Shown piece by piece: positions 25,423-34,346 of a DNA stretch of 64,000 nucleotides. The stretch comes from Zhaonella formicivorans. GTDB taxonomy: Bacteria; Bacillota; DUOV01; Zhaonellaceae. A program made the translations under genes and the position numbers. Each line of letters begins with the position of its first letter. Within the stretch, counting starts at the first letter, position 1. The stretch is taken from positions 878,001-942,000 of the forward strand of contig NZ_CP085524.1 in assembly GCF_004353525.1 (NCBI RefSeq), written 5' to 3'. Under the pieces are notes generated by a model. It saw only the letters and a program-made list of their open reading frames with translations. It had not been told where the DNA came from and did no database searches.

Positions 25423-25889
25423 TGAAAGGAGTAAGGGGCAGGAAGCTTGGGCTTTCTGCCCCGGTAAAAATGCTTAAGAGGTTTGCCAGTAAGGGTTCTA
25501 CAGAGATTATAGCTTTTATGCTAGTGCTGCCGTTTTTGCTGCTGCCAATCCTGAATACGGTTAAAATGCTTGAAACACTTACTAAATATGAAGCTATCCG
25601 TCAGCTTGGCAGGATGTATGTTATCAGAATGGAGACAGAGGGCGGACTAACGCCGGCGGCATTGTATGAACTGAATTTGAAACTGCAGGAGAAGGGGCTG
25701 GAACCCGAAAAAGTCCATCTGGACTATACTCCATATCCGGTGCCGTATGGTGAGGAGGTAAAGATAAAGATCAGCTATGACTACAAGGCAACCAGCTACA
25801 CCATAGGGCTGGGGGGAATTACGAAGAATGAGGAAAATTACACCATGGTTTACGGACCTTTATCATCAGTCAGCAAGAAATATGAGTAG
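25422..25889 (+). CDS. Pseudopilin-like protein (TadE/DUF4320 type)
   Basis: 155 residues. A cytoplasmic leader ends KGSTEIIAFMLVLPFLLLPI, a prepilin-like cleavage site followed by one hydrophobic helix, and then a small extracellular domain. It resembles the TadE or DUF4320 proteins of clostridial Tad-like operons. Its stop codon lies within the start of the next gene. Confidence 0.6.
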   Translation: MKGVRGRKLGLSAPVKMLKRFASKGSTEIIAFMLVLPFLLLPILNTVKMLETLTKYEAIRQLGRMYVIRMETEGGLTPAALYELNLKLQEKGLEPEKVHLDYTPYPVPYGEEVKIKISYDYKATSYTIGLGGITKNEENYTMVYGPLSSVSKKYE

Positions 25890-26400
25890 CAACAGGGGCT
25901 CGGCCACGCTGATCCTGGGGCTGTTATTTTTTTTTATTTGCTTTAGTTTTTCGCTGTTTGTGGTTGAAAGTAAGTTTCTAAGGTTAAAAAAGGATCTGGC
26001 TGACGATGCGGTGGTGGCGGCAGGGCTGGCTGCTTTAAAAAGCGCTTTGTCTGAGAATATTGCTTACGGGGAATATGAGCTTGACAGGCAGTTGGCGGAA
26101 GAAACTTTTATACGGCACCTGGCAAATAATTTGAAGCTTGACGGTAACCTGAACGGACTGCCGGGCAGTATCGTAGCCGGTCAGCTTGTTATTGAAAGCC
26201 TGGTTGTATATAACCCGGAGGATATTGCTCCAGGGCTCACTTGCCCTAGTGGTACACCGGTAACGGAAACAACCATACACGTTGATTTGAACTTTAGAGT
26301 TAGAAGGCCGGTCTTAACCGGTCTTTTTGGTGAGTATATTACTGTCAGAATTCACAGGGATGTGGGAAATGATTATCGGTTGGAAGAGGTGGAAATGTGA
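25882..26400 (+). CDS. Pseudopilin-like protein (TadE/TadG type)
   Basis: About 172 residues from ATG 25882, which overlaps the upstream stop (ATGAGTAG) for translational coupling. A short leader with NRGSATLILGLLFFFICF gives a single N-terminal helix, then a charged helix and a beta-rich region ending RVRRPVLTGLFGEYI. It is probably a minor pilin. An upstream in-frame codon at 25828 overlaps the preceding gene and lacks a ribosome site. Confidence 0.6.
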   Translation: MSSNRGSATLILGLLFFFICFSFSLFVVESKFLRLKKDLADDAVVAAGLAALKSALSENIAYGEYELDRQLAEETFIRHLANNLKLDGNLNGLPGSIVAGQLVIESLVVYNPEDIAPGLTCPSGTPVTETTIHVDLNFRVRRPVLTGLFGEYITVRIHRDVGNDYRLEEVEM

Positions 26401-27032
26401 ACAGGAAGCGTCTGAAAATAATTGCCTTTTGTACATTGCTTGCGTTGGGGCTGAGTTTTCTTCAGTATAACTACTTTCGTTCCCTGGGAAAAAAAGAGCC
26501 TGAAACTGGGGTTCTGGTTGCCAAGGAGTTTATTCCTACCGGTGAGCCTGTAAACGGCAGGGTAGAGATTAAACATATTCCCGCATCGGCAAAAGTAAAA
26601 AGTATGGTTGAAAATATAGGAAAAGAGCAGGTATATGCCAGGACTGATATTTCCGAAGGATCCTATATCCTTAAGGATATGGTTTCTGTCGTTGAACTGC
26701 CGGTTATTAAGGATGACACGAGGCGGGTTATAATTGCTGCGGATATGGTTTCAGCTTTAGCAGGGAAAATTAAACCAGGGGATAAGGTGGATATAGGGTT
26801 TGTGCCATCCGGGAAAGATGTCGGCAGTGCGGAAATAAAGGCTTATGAAGTGCCGGTGCTGGAAGTGTTTAATGAGCAGGGAGAACCTTTAAACGCTGCT
26901 TCCGGCTCTAAAAACGAGTACCAGCCTGTTTCAAGGATACCGGCAGCAGTTGCGCTGGCAGTAACCGGGGAACAGGGGCTAATGCTTAAAGAGCTTGAGA
27001 CCAGAGGCAAGCTCTTTTTGTTGGGGTATTAA
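26397..27032 (+). CDS. cpaB: CpaB/RcpC-like SAF-domain pilus protein
   Basis: 211 residues from GTG 26397. An N-terminal signal-anchor (about 9-24) is followed by a SAF-type domain: VLVAKEFIPTGEPVNGR, ARTDISEGSYILKDMV, DDTRRVIIAADM and GDKVDIGFV. CpaB/RcpC proteins assist Tad pilus assembly at the cell surface. It is the last gene of the operon starting at 21127, with overlapping or nearly overlapping junctions throughout. Confidence 0.75.
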   Translation: MNRKRLKIIAFCTLLALGLSFLQYNYFRSLGKKEPETGVLVAKEFIPTGEPVNGRVEIKHIPASAKVKSMVENIGKEQVYARTDISEGSYILKDMVSVVELPVIKDDTRRVIIAADMVSALAGKIKPGDKVDIGFVPSGKDVGSAEIKAYEVPVLEVFNEQGEPLNAASGSKNEYQPVSRIPAAVALAVTGEQGLMLKELETRGKLFLLGY

Positions 27033-27103
27033 GAGCCAGTAGAGTATTTGGAAATATTGTTTTGTAATAGTTCTTCTGCTTTTTCTTTTGTGGAGCATAC
27101 ATA

Positions 27104-27281
27104 GCCTTTCGGTCGGCTTTGATTTTACTGCCCCTCCGGCCTTCGGCAAGGGTATAGGGCCGTGAACATATCCTCCTGGGTGAAATGAAAGTAATATGCA
27201 GTCCGGTATCCTTCCCGGCCCCTGCCATGCAGCCCTTGCCTCAGCCCTGTGGAGCAGGATGCAGCAATCAAGCCGAAAGGC
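27104..27281 (+). repeat. Dispersed structured element, copy A
   Basis: A conserved core at 27162-27216, containing CATATCCTCCTGGGT and ATGCAGTCCGGTATCC, is enclosed by nested inverted arms. These are GGGCCG / CGGCCC (27157-27162 / 27216-27221), GGCAAGGG / CCCTTGCC (27145-27152 / 27233-27240) and an outer stem GCCTTTCGG / CCGAAAGGC (27104-27112 / 27273-27281). The same core recurs at 36041 and 55103 with different arm sequences that still pair. It lies between cpaB and a small zinc-finger gene; no protein gene is convincing here. Confidence 0.75.
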
Positions 27282-27307
27282 AAATGTTTAAAAGGGAGGA
27301 GAAAAAA

Positions 27308-27526
27308 GTGTTTCCAAGCAAAATTGGGATGGAAGTTGTTAAGTTGGAGCAGATGAGAGATGCGGAAATTGAGAGGGTTAAATCTTTGTACAGGGAAAAA
27401 CTCCGGGGACTGCAAAGCATATGTCCGCATGCTTACGATAATGGCGTTTCAGCAGTAAAAGAAGTAAGACATGGGTTTAATTTGTATGAGTCCAGGTGTG
27501 ATATTTGTGGGAAAAGATTAGGCTGA
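27308..27526 (+). CDS. Small zinc-finger-like protein (72 aa)
   Basis: From GTG 27308 behind GGGAGGAG. An N-terminal helix rich in Glu, Lys and Arg is followed by SICPHAYDN and RCDICGKRLG, four Cys/His ligands that could bind one zinc ion. Function unknown. A longer frame begins inside structured element A and is not supported. Confidence 0.55.
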   Translation: MFPSKIGMEVVKLEQMRDAEIERVKSLYREKLRGLQSICPHAYDNGVSAVKEVRHGFNLYESRCDICGKRLG

Positions 27527-27605
27527 TGGTATGGTAACAGGTGTTGCCGTATTATTTTTGCTTGGTTAAAATAAATCTTGTAAGTAAAGGTTAATCCTTC
27601 CAGCT

Positions 27606-27677
27606 CCCCTTTCGTGCAGCCGTGTGGCGGTGCGGTCCATTGGCAGTGCGGTGTCAGTGGATTTTGCACGAAAGGGG
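27606..27677 (+). promoter_or_regulatory. Long inverted repeat sequestering a ribosome binding site
   Basis: CCCCTTTCGTGCA (27606-27618) pairs perfectly with TGCACGAAAGGGG (27665-27677). The right arm overlaps the Shine-Dalgarno AAAGGGGGTGG of the gene at 27686, so the hairpin would block its translation. Confidence 0.6.
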
Positions 27678-27685
27678 GTGGTGTT

Positions 27686-27835
27686 ATGGGCTGTTTTTGG
27701 TCTTTTGTACTTAATGTCTTAAGCCAAATCATTGCCGCGTTAGTGGCAGATTTGGTAAGGATTAAAGGCAAAAGTAAAGAAGAAAGACGGCTCCGCAACA
27801 GCCGCCTTTCTTCCAAAATCCAGAAACACCATTAA
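27686..27835 (+). CDS. Small membrane peptide (49 aa)
   Basis: From ATG 27686: MGCFWSFVLNVLSQIIAALV is a hydrophobic helix followed by a strongly basic tail. The size and layout, and the sequestered ribosome site, recall toxins of type I toxin-antitoxin pairs, but no antisense RNA promoter was identified. A hairpin CGGCT / AGCCG within AAGAAAG / CTTTCTT (27778-27811) overlaps the 3' end of the frame. The membrane peptide might also be a regulatory or leader product. Confidence 0.45.
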   Translation: MGCFWSFVLNVLSQIIAALVADLVRIKGKSKEERRLRNSRLSSKIQKHH

Positions 27836-27933
27836 CACTTTGGGGCTGCACCGCCCTACTTACAGTTATATTATACCACATCGAGTAGTTTTTGTTACAT
27901 TGTTTATTCAAATATTCCGGGGAGGTTGTACAA

Positions 27934-29019
27934 ATGAAGAAAGTTTTAACTGTTGTGTTGCTCATTGCTTTATTAGTATCGGTTACCCCAGTCTGGGCTA
28001 AGGCTGAAAAGGTATCAAAAACTACAAAGGATAGTGAATGGTTTGTCGGCCAGATTGAAACCTTAGAGGAAGCTAAAAAAATAGCTAATGAGCGCATGGG
28101 AAAGTTAACTGTTCCTCATTGGATTCAAAAATACGATGAGATAGGAAATGGTTATGTAGAGGAAACTACTAGGGAAGTTGAAAATGTTGTTTTTATTCTT
28201 AAAGGACAAAATAAATACTTAGTTGAAGATGTGGGGGCATGGACTCTGTTCACCGACAGTCCTTACTTTGAAAGTGAAATTAAAGCAAAATTATTTGACG
28301 TGGCTTTTGACATGGTGCTTTCATATCCCGAAATAGAACTAGTATCTATTAATGACACTCCCTGGCAGGAGACGGAGTACAAGGATTACTTTGTCAGCGA
28401 GGTCAAGAGGCTTATCAGGGAAGGGGCCGGTTCAGCGTTCAGTATGCTGAGGAACAAAGACCCTTATGCCTGGCAGGTGTTTTTAAACCCCAAATACAAC
28501 GGCAGGGCTTATGAGATTTTCAACCCCAAAACAAGGGAAGAACAGGAATCTGCCGTAAAAATTTTAAGTGAGCTGGAAGTGCTTGACCCTTCATATTCTC
28601 TCCCTGACAAGCGACCAAGCGACGGAAATATTTCCGCTCAGGCGGTGCTGAAGCTCAACGACAACAAGGTTGTTATTGTTAAAAACGGGGCTACGGAGAA
28701 AGTTAACCGTCTGGCAGTGAGGCTCCAGGCCCCGAAAGGCGTCACTATGGTACCGCTGCGGGGCGTTTTGGATGAACTGGGCGCTGATCTAAGCTATGAT
28801 GGTAGAAATAAACAGGTGATAATTAAACAGGGTAATTCAGAAATTGTTTTGAAAGAAAACAGCAGGACAGCTAAAATCAACGGCCAGGCAAAGGAGATAG
28901 TTGCTTCCATGCAGATTCAAAACGGCAGGGCCATGATACCCTTAAGGCTGGTTTCAGATGCTTTGGGATATACTACTGTCTTTAATAGCATGACTGGTGA
29001 AATTACGGTTACTAAGTAA
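27934..29019 (+). CDS. Secreted protein with copper-amine-oxidase-N (stalk) domain
   Basis: 361 residues from ATG 27934 (GGGGAGG upstream). A signal peptide of about 25 residues ends WAKA. The central part is unassigned (YPEIELVSI, NPKYNGRAYEIF). The C-terminal 100 residues form a copper amine oxidase N-terminal-like domain: VPLRGVLDELGADLSYD, VIIKQG, and MIPLRLVSDALGY. Such domains are common in surface proteins of spore-forming clostridia. Likely exported and cell-wall associated (inference). Confidence 0.75.
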   Translation: MKKVLTVVLLIALLVSVTPVWAKAEKVSKTTKDSEWFVGQIETLEEAKKIANERMGKLTVPHWIQKYDEIGNGYVEETTREVENVVFILKGQNKYLVEDVGAWTLFTDSPYFESEIKAKLFDVAFDMVLSYPEIELVSINDTPWQETEYKDYFVSEVKRLIREGAGSAFSMLRNKDPYAWQVFLNPKYNGRAYEIFNPKTREEQESAVKILSELEVLDPSYSLPDKRPSDGNISAQAVLKLNDNKVVIVKNGATEKVNRLAVRLQAPKGVTMVPLRGVLDELGADLSYDGRNKQVIIKQGNSEIVLKENSRTAKINGQAKEIVASMQIQNGRAMIPLRLVSDALGYTTVFNSMTGEITVTK

Positions 29020-29100
29020 TAAAATAAAAATTAATCCCTGGAGCTTATAGATGGCTTACGGGTGTTTTGTTATACTTGATATTAGGGTGGTGGTGCAAAC

Positions 29101-29460
29101 ATGGAAAAGGTTTTGATGCAAATATTAGATGAAATAAAAGGTGTAAAAGGTGAAGTTTGCAGTTTAAGAAGTGACGTTAACGACCTCAAGGTACGTATGG
29201 GCCGCTTGGAGAACCGTATCGACGGCATGGAGACGCGCATGGGCCATGTGGAGTCACGTTTGGACGGTATAGAGTCACGCATGGACCATATGGAGTCCGG
29301 TCTTGGTGTATTAAATAAAACTACAGTACGTATTGAGCAGAAGCTGGACATGGTATACCAACAAACCGGCATGTTAACCGAATTCAAGACTGAAACGGAA
29401 CAAAAGTTTAAAACTCATGATATGGAAATTCAGCTCTTAAAGAAAGCTGTATCACATTAA
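29101..29460 (+). CDS. Coiled-coil protein (119 aa)
   Basis: Almost entirely heptad repeats (VRMGRLENRIDGMETRMG, VESRLDGIESRMDHMESG). It resembles the generic coiled-coil proteins often annotated DUF1640- or t-SNARE-like. No membrane segment. Function unknown; it might organise the adjacent surface proteins. GGTGGTG precedes the ATG and a perfect terminator follows. Confidence 0.65.
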   Translation: MEKVLMQILDEIKGVKGEVCSLRSDVNDLKVRMGRLENRIDGMETRMGHVESRLDGIESRMDHMESGLGVLNKTTVRIEQKLDMVYQQTGMLTEFKTETEQKFKTHDMEIQLLKKAVSH

Positions 29461-29468
29461 ATTTAATT

Positions 29469-29487
29469 GGGCCTTAAGGCCCTTTTT
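29469..29487 (+). terminator. Rho-independent terminator
   Basis: GGGCC / GGCCC with TTAA loop and five T. Confidence 0.8.
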
Positions 29488-29512
29488 ATTTTGGCTTTAG
29501 GGAGGGAAAAAG

Positions 29513-32500
29513 TTGAGGGCAAAAAAAATAACTGCCTGGGTATTACTGCTGGCTGTATTAGTTTTATTTTTACCCCATAGTACTAATAAAGCTGATGCAG
29601 CGACCTGGGTGCCGGACCCGAAAGACCTGGGCACGCTGGAACAGAGAAAAACACCGGTTACGGTAACTTCAGTGACTAATGAGGGTACAGGAAATAAAGT
29701 TTTCCATGATTACTGGCAGATGAAAGTATATGATATTTCAGGAAATTACTTGGGTTCCGGCGAGACCATAGGCGTTGCCAATTCGGGCGGCGACCCCAAA
29801 GGTGGCGTATATAACTATGTGCCCAGGTCAAAACTGGCCGAATGGGTGGAGCTTCTCAATGGCAATTATTCGCATGTTAACAATAACTTCAGTAATTTTT
29901 CAAGCACGTTAAGCGCAAACGGTAAATCTTCAACAAGGATGTGGATACAAAAGTTTGACAGGCTAAACGGGGCCTATACAGAAAACTTTGATGTGACAAC
30001 TAAAACTGCCAGGTTAACTGTAACTCCGTATCCTACGGCTAAAATAACCTATGACAAGTCTACCCGGGCAGGTGAAACTGAGACATTTTCTTTAACAGCG
30101 CAGGGCTATGCGGCATATAACAGGGGCTTAAGCAAATGGGCCTTTTATGTTGACGGAAAAAGAATTTCTTATGGTGATAAAGTAGCAAGTCTTTCAGGTA
30201 AAACAGTCACATATACTTTTGCTATTGCCGGAACGTACACAGTAAAGTTAGAGGTTACGGACAACGTAGGCAGGACGACAACAGAACAAATTACCGTTAA
30301 AGTTGACCCGGCGGCGGCACCTCCCGCCCCAAAACCGCCTTCCAGCGGGCTGGTGGCTGATTTTGAAATGCCTTTCAGTGCTTTAGTGAATACGAACGTG
30401 CAAATTAAAAATACTTCATATACCACCGGCAGCAACTGGATAACTTATGCCGAATGGACAGTCAGCCCCAAGAGTTATACTGGCAGCCTGACAATGCCTG
30501 GTGGAACATTAAAATTCACTCAGCAAGGCACATACGATGTCACTCTAAAGGTTTGGGACAACACAAATAACAGCGATTCAGTAACTAAAAGCATTGTAAT
30601 TTCCGAAGAACTAGTTGAACCACCACCACCGCCGCCTCCGGTAGAGCCTGAGCCGGAAAATATACCGCCTACAGCCAGGATTTCAGGCCCTACTAAAGCT
30701 AAACAGGGGGAAACAGTTATTTTAGAAAACCAAAGCTATGACTTGGACGGGGAAATTGTCTATAACGAGTGGTCAATAAGTCCCAGCACCGGGGTAGATA
30801 CCAATTTTACTGATGAAGAAGCCAAGCTGACTTTCAACCAAGAAGGTACTTATACTGTCTACCTGGACGTAGAGGATGATAAGGGCGACGGGGATACAGA
30901 CAGCCATACGATAACCGTAACCAACCAGCCGCCAGTGGCCCGGATTGGCATAGTAGAGGAAGCTACTCAGGGTGAAGATGTTAACATTAAAAGCCTTTCT
31001 TATGACCCGGACGGGGAAATTGTTTCAACCGAATGGAGCGTTACACCAGAAGGCATGGTAGGTACACTGCAGGGTGAGGAAAATACAGTTTACTTCGATA
31101 CCCCAGGGGATTATACTATATCTCTTAAAGTTACAGACGAGTTTGGAAAAACCAGTACGGCATCTAAAACAATTAAAATTAAACCAGATATTCCGACTGC
31201 ATTTTTTGAATGGAGAGGTACACCCAAAGAGAATAGAAAATTAATCTTGGACGCAGGGAAAAGTGTGGGCAGCACACGTTATCCAATTGACTTTTCCAAG
31301 ACAAAATGGGAGTACATACCTTTGGAGGGACAGAACCCTGACAATATCAAGGTTAGGACTTCTTTAGACTTAAAAATCAGGGAAGTAATGTTTAAGGAGC
31401 CTGGCCGGTATAAAGTAAGGCTTGCAGTTACAAACACAGCAGGCAACACTTCGACCTGGTTTGAAGAAGAAATAACCATTATGCCCGATGAACCGCCGGT
31501 GGCCGATTTTATGCTGCTCAAGACAGTCCTCCGGGATGCGGCAGATGGAAGAACTGCGACAATAGAACCGCAGGATATTTCCTATAGCCCCGATGGAGAT
31601 ATTATTTCTAAACGTATCTGGAAATACAGGTACGATAGTGACAATGACGGTGATTTCAATGATGAAACATGGGTTACTTTGGATAATGGCAATAACCCTC
31701 TGCCCAGGCTTACTTCAGCGGACGTGGGAAAATATCAGTTTGAGTTATATATCGAGGAAAGCTTCGGGCAAGAAACCCTGGAGGAATTTATAGAACCGGC
31801 AGATGTAAAAAAAGCCGATACATCCTTAAAGATAGCTGCAGATAAAATTATTGAAGTTATAAACATACAGCCCGTTGTTGGCTTTGAAGTAAGCCCGAAA
31901 AAGAAAGTTAATATTGTTTTCAGTATAGGCCAATATAACAATATAGCAAGTTTAGATTCATTTATTAATTCAATTTTAAAGCCACAATTATTGGCAAACA
32001 ACATAGCCCTACAAATAACTAAAGATGGGCCATATAACTACCCTGTTCGCTATCAAAACCTTATCTCATATTCTTCTTCTTTTGCTGGTAATTATGGTGG
32101 TCCCGGAGGTGGGAACTATGCTGACGGGGGGTATTTGGTCAGCGATAGGTCATATTATTTTGCAAAAAACAGGTATATTGATATAGGGTATAATTTAAAA
32201 AAATCGGACTTTATTTCTCTTAGGTTTCAAGCGGTTACGGGTGGAGGTGTTACTTCATTAGAAGATATTTATTTCTATGTTAGCAACAATGGGAGTAATT
32301 GGGTATATGTAGGTTCTGCAAAAGGTAATAACAACAGTTCACCTGCTGTTTTGACTGTAAATAGTTCTTCTTTACCCGATAATATACGTTTTTTCCGTAG
32401 TTCAAACCCAAGATGTAACGATTACCTAATAGTTGATATTAATAAATCTACATCACAACTCAACACCACAATAACTAATACCTCTTTTAAGTCAACAGAA

Positions 32501-34333
32501 ACAAATTTTATAATAAACATTGATACACAAACACTTAATTTTTTAAGTGATACGCAAGCAAAATCCGATGTGATTACTAGTTTAATTAAAAATGAAGTTA
32601 ATTTTATTGGTATAGGCTCTGCATCTAATGCCTCTCAATATCAGCAGTTGGTTGATTCAAACCTAAATAACGGCTTGGTTATAACTGACGCTGAATTAGG
32701 GGTTGCCATTCAGCAACTAACCGATTATGTATTAACTGTCGTAAATAACAAAACCACTAACATTCAGTACGCCTTGCTAAACGAAGAAATAGATTATAAA
32801 ACTTACTATGAAGATCCAGAAAATGACCCTGAATACGCAAGGCGCTGGAAGTATGCACATGACCCGGCTTACTTTGAAAATAGCTTAGGGTTGGCCAGCT
32901 ATCACGAATTATGGGTATCGGATAAAGTAACAACTTTTGATCGCGTAGGAAAGTTTGACGTAATTTTTCAAGCCAAGGACAATCCGAAAAAAGACAACCG
33001 TTTCGATAACTACCGCCTGTGGAGCTATATGCCCTTAGACCATCTCACTATTTACGTCCACAGAAAGCCGGTTGCCTTATTTAGTTTTACTTTGACTAAA
33101 ATCAATCCGTCTACCTATGGCATTACATTTATTGATAAAGCATATGACTTGGATCACCAGTCCCTGCCGAGCAAAGGCATTACAGAAAGGGAATGGAAGT
33201 GGAGGGAACACGGTGAAACAATCTGGCATACTGGTCAACCATTTACCCTATCTGCCGGTAAAACTTATTATGTGATGTATAGGGTAAAAGACATGGAAGA
33301 ACAATGGTCAGACCCCAATGTAAAAGTTTTAACTACATCAGGTAATCTACCCCCGGTGGCCGAGTTTATAGTTTCACCCAGTACAGTACCGGTAAACAAA
33401 ACTGTGACACACCAGGATTTGTCTTATGACCCAAACGGTGACCCAATAGTGGAACGGGCCTGGCGTTATCAAAGACCGAACGGCACTTGGGTAAACAGTG
33501 GCGGGACTTTCCCTGGCAATGTTTACACGATTATAGGTGAGTACAGGATTGAACTAAAGGTACGGGATAGTCAAGGGGCATGGTCTGAGCCATTTTATCA
33601 AACCGTAACGGTAATTCCCGAAAACCAGAAACCGGTGGCCCAGTTCTCTATAAGCCCGGACCCTGTCATTTCCGATGAGCCGTATACCCTACGTGAGAAT
33701 TCCTGGGACCCGGAGGGAGACCCAATAGTTGCACGAGAATGGCAGTTCCAAAGGCCCGCTGACTCCGGCTGGGTTGACATTCCTTCCTGGAAAAGTACCT
33801 TCGACGAGATGGGGATTGATGAAGACGGAATATACAAATTCCGGCTCCGTGTGAAGGATGACCCTTCAGGCAGAAGCCCTGGTTTAACTCCCATGTGGAG
33901 TGACTGGACGGAGCAAACAGTTAGGGTTGAGGCTAAGCTGGTTGTTGACGGCGAAAGTGAAAAAAATACTTACGCTGCCGGCCAGGCCATGCTGTTGAAC
34001 GCCCGGACAGAAGGAAAGGCATACAAGGTGGAAGCCGTAATGTGGTATTCAAAGAATGATTTTGTTTCCACCAACGTAACTAGTTTAAAACCCGATTCTG
34101 CATTAACCAATCCACTACAGGACACTATGACTTGGCATAGCAGGAGAACCAAAGCCGAGGGAAGAGATTTGGTTGTAATTATACCGCTTGGCACTCCGGA
34201 AGGTACTTATCAGGTAAGGTTTACTGCATATAAGAAAAGAGCGGACGGAAGTGACAAGACAAGCGTTGATATAGTTAACATCAATGTTAAGGGAAATGTC
34301 TATGACCATTCCAGGTCAGAAATATTAAGGTAG
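29513..34333 (+). CDS. Large secreted PKD-repeat adhesin (1606 aa)
   Basis: Starts at TTG behind GGAGGGAAAAAG. A signal peptide ends about residue 31 (NKADA). Repeated PKD/Ig-like domains carry the motif YDPDGEI, YDLDGEIV or YDPNGDPI followed by Y-x-V/I-x-L-x-V. A proline stretch (EPPPPPPPVEPEPENIPP) lies near residue 370. Around residues 785-1085 an AT-rich insert reads VNIVFSIGQYNNIAS up to FIINIDTQTLNFL, resembling a von Willebrand A-like domain interrupted by a Gly/Asn/Ser-rich segment. No LPxTG anchor is seen. It may act as the mating or attachment adhesin of the element. Confidence 0.75.
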   Translation: MRAKKITAWVLLLAVLVLFLPHSTNKADAATWVPDPKDLGTLEQRKTPVTVTSVTNEGTGNKVFHDYWQMKVYDISGNYLGSGETIGVANSGGDPKGGVYNYVPRSKLAEWVELLNGNYSHVNNNFSNFSSTLSANGKSSTRMWIQKFDRLNGAYTENFDVTTKTARLTVTPYPTAKITYDKSTRAGETETFSLTAQGYAAYNRGLSKWAFYVDGKRISYGDKVASLSGKTVTYTFAIAGTYTVKLEVTDNVGRTTTEQITVKVDPAAAPPAPKPPSSGLVADFEMPFSALVNTNVQIKNTSYTTGSNWITYAEWTVSPKSYTGSLTMPGGTLKFTQQGTYDVTLKVWDNTNNSDSVTKSIVISEELVEPPPPPPPVEPEPENIPPTARISGPTKAKQGETVILENQSYDLDGEIVYNEWSISPSTGVDTNFTDEEAKLTFNQEGTYTVYLDVEDDKGDGDTDSHTITVTNQPPVARIGIVEEATQGEDVNIKSLSYDPDGEIVSTEWSVTPEGMVGTLQGEENTVYFDTPGDYTISLKVTDEFGKTSTASKTIKIKPDIPTAFFEWRGTPKENRKLILDAGKSVGSTRYPIDFSKTKWEYIPLEGQNPDNIKVRTSLDLKIREVMFKEPGRYKVRLAVTNTAGNTSTWFEEEITIMPDEPPVADFMLLKTVLRDAADGRTATIEPQDISYSPDGDIISKRIWKYRYDSDNDGDFNDETWVTLDNGNNPLPRLTSADVGKYQFELYIEESFGQETLEEFIEPADVKKADTSLKIAADKIIEVINIQPVVGFEVSPKKKVNIVFSIGQYNNIASLDSFINSILKPQLLANNIALQITKDGPYNYPVRYQNLISYSSSFAGNYGGPGGGNYADGGYLVSDRSYYFAKNRYIDIGYNLKKSDFISLRFQAVTGGGVTSLEDIYFYVSNNGSNWVYVGSAKGNNNSSPAVLTVNSSSLPDNIRFFRSSNPRCNDYLIVDINKSTSQLNTTITNTSFKSTETNFIINIDTQTLNFLSDTQAKSDVITSLIKNEVNFIGIGSASNASQYQQLVDSNLNNGLVITDAELGVAIQQLTDYVLTVVNNKTTNIQYALLNEEIDYKTYYEDPENDPEYARRWKYAHDPAYFENSLGLASYHELWVSDKVTTFDRVGKFDVIFQAKDNPKKDNRFDNYRLWSYMPLDHLTIYVHRKPVALFSFTLTKINPSTYGITFIDKAYDLDHQSLPSKGITEREWKWREHGETIWHTGQPFTLSAGKTYYVMYRVKDMEEQWSDPNVKVLTTSGNLPPVAEFIVSPSTVPVNKTVTHQDLSYDPNGDPIVERAWRYQRPNGTWVNSGGTFPGNVYTIIGEYRIELKVRDSQGAWSEPFYQTVTVIPENQKPVAQFSISPDPVISDEPYTLRENSWDPEGDPIVAREWQFQRPADSGWVDIPSWKSTFDEMGIDEDGIYKFRLRVKDDPSGRSPGLTPMWSDWTEQTVRVEAKLVVDGESEKNTYAAGQAMLLNARTEGKAYKVEAVMWYSKNDFVSTNVTSLKPDSALTNPLQDTMTWHSRRTKAEGRDLVVIIPLGTPEGTYQVRFTAYKKRADGSDKTSVDIVNINVKGNVYDHSRSEILR

Positions 34334-34346
34334 GAGGTAAAGTGTT

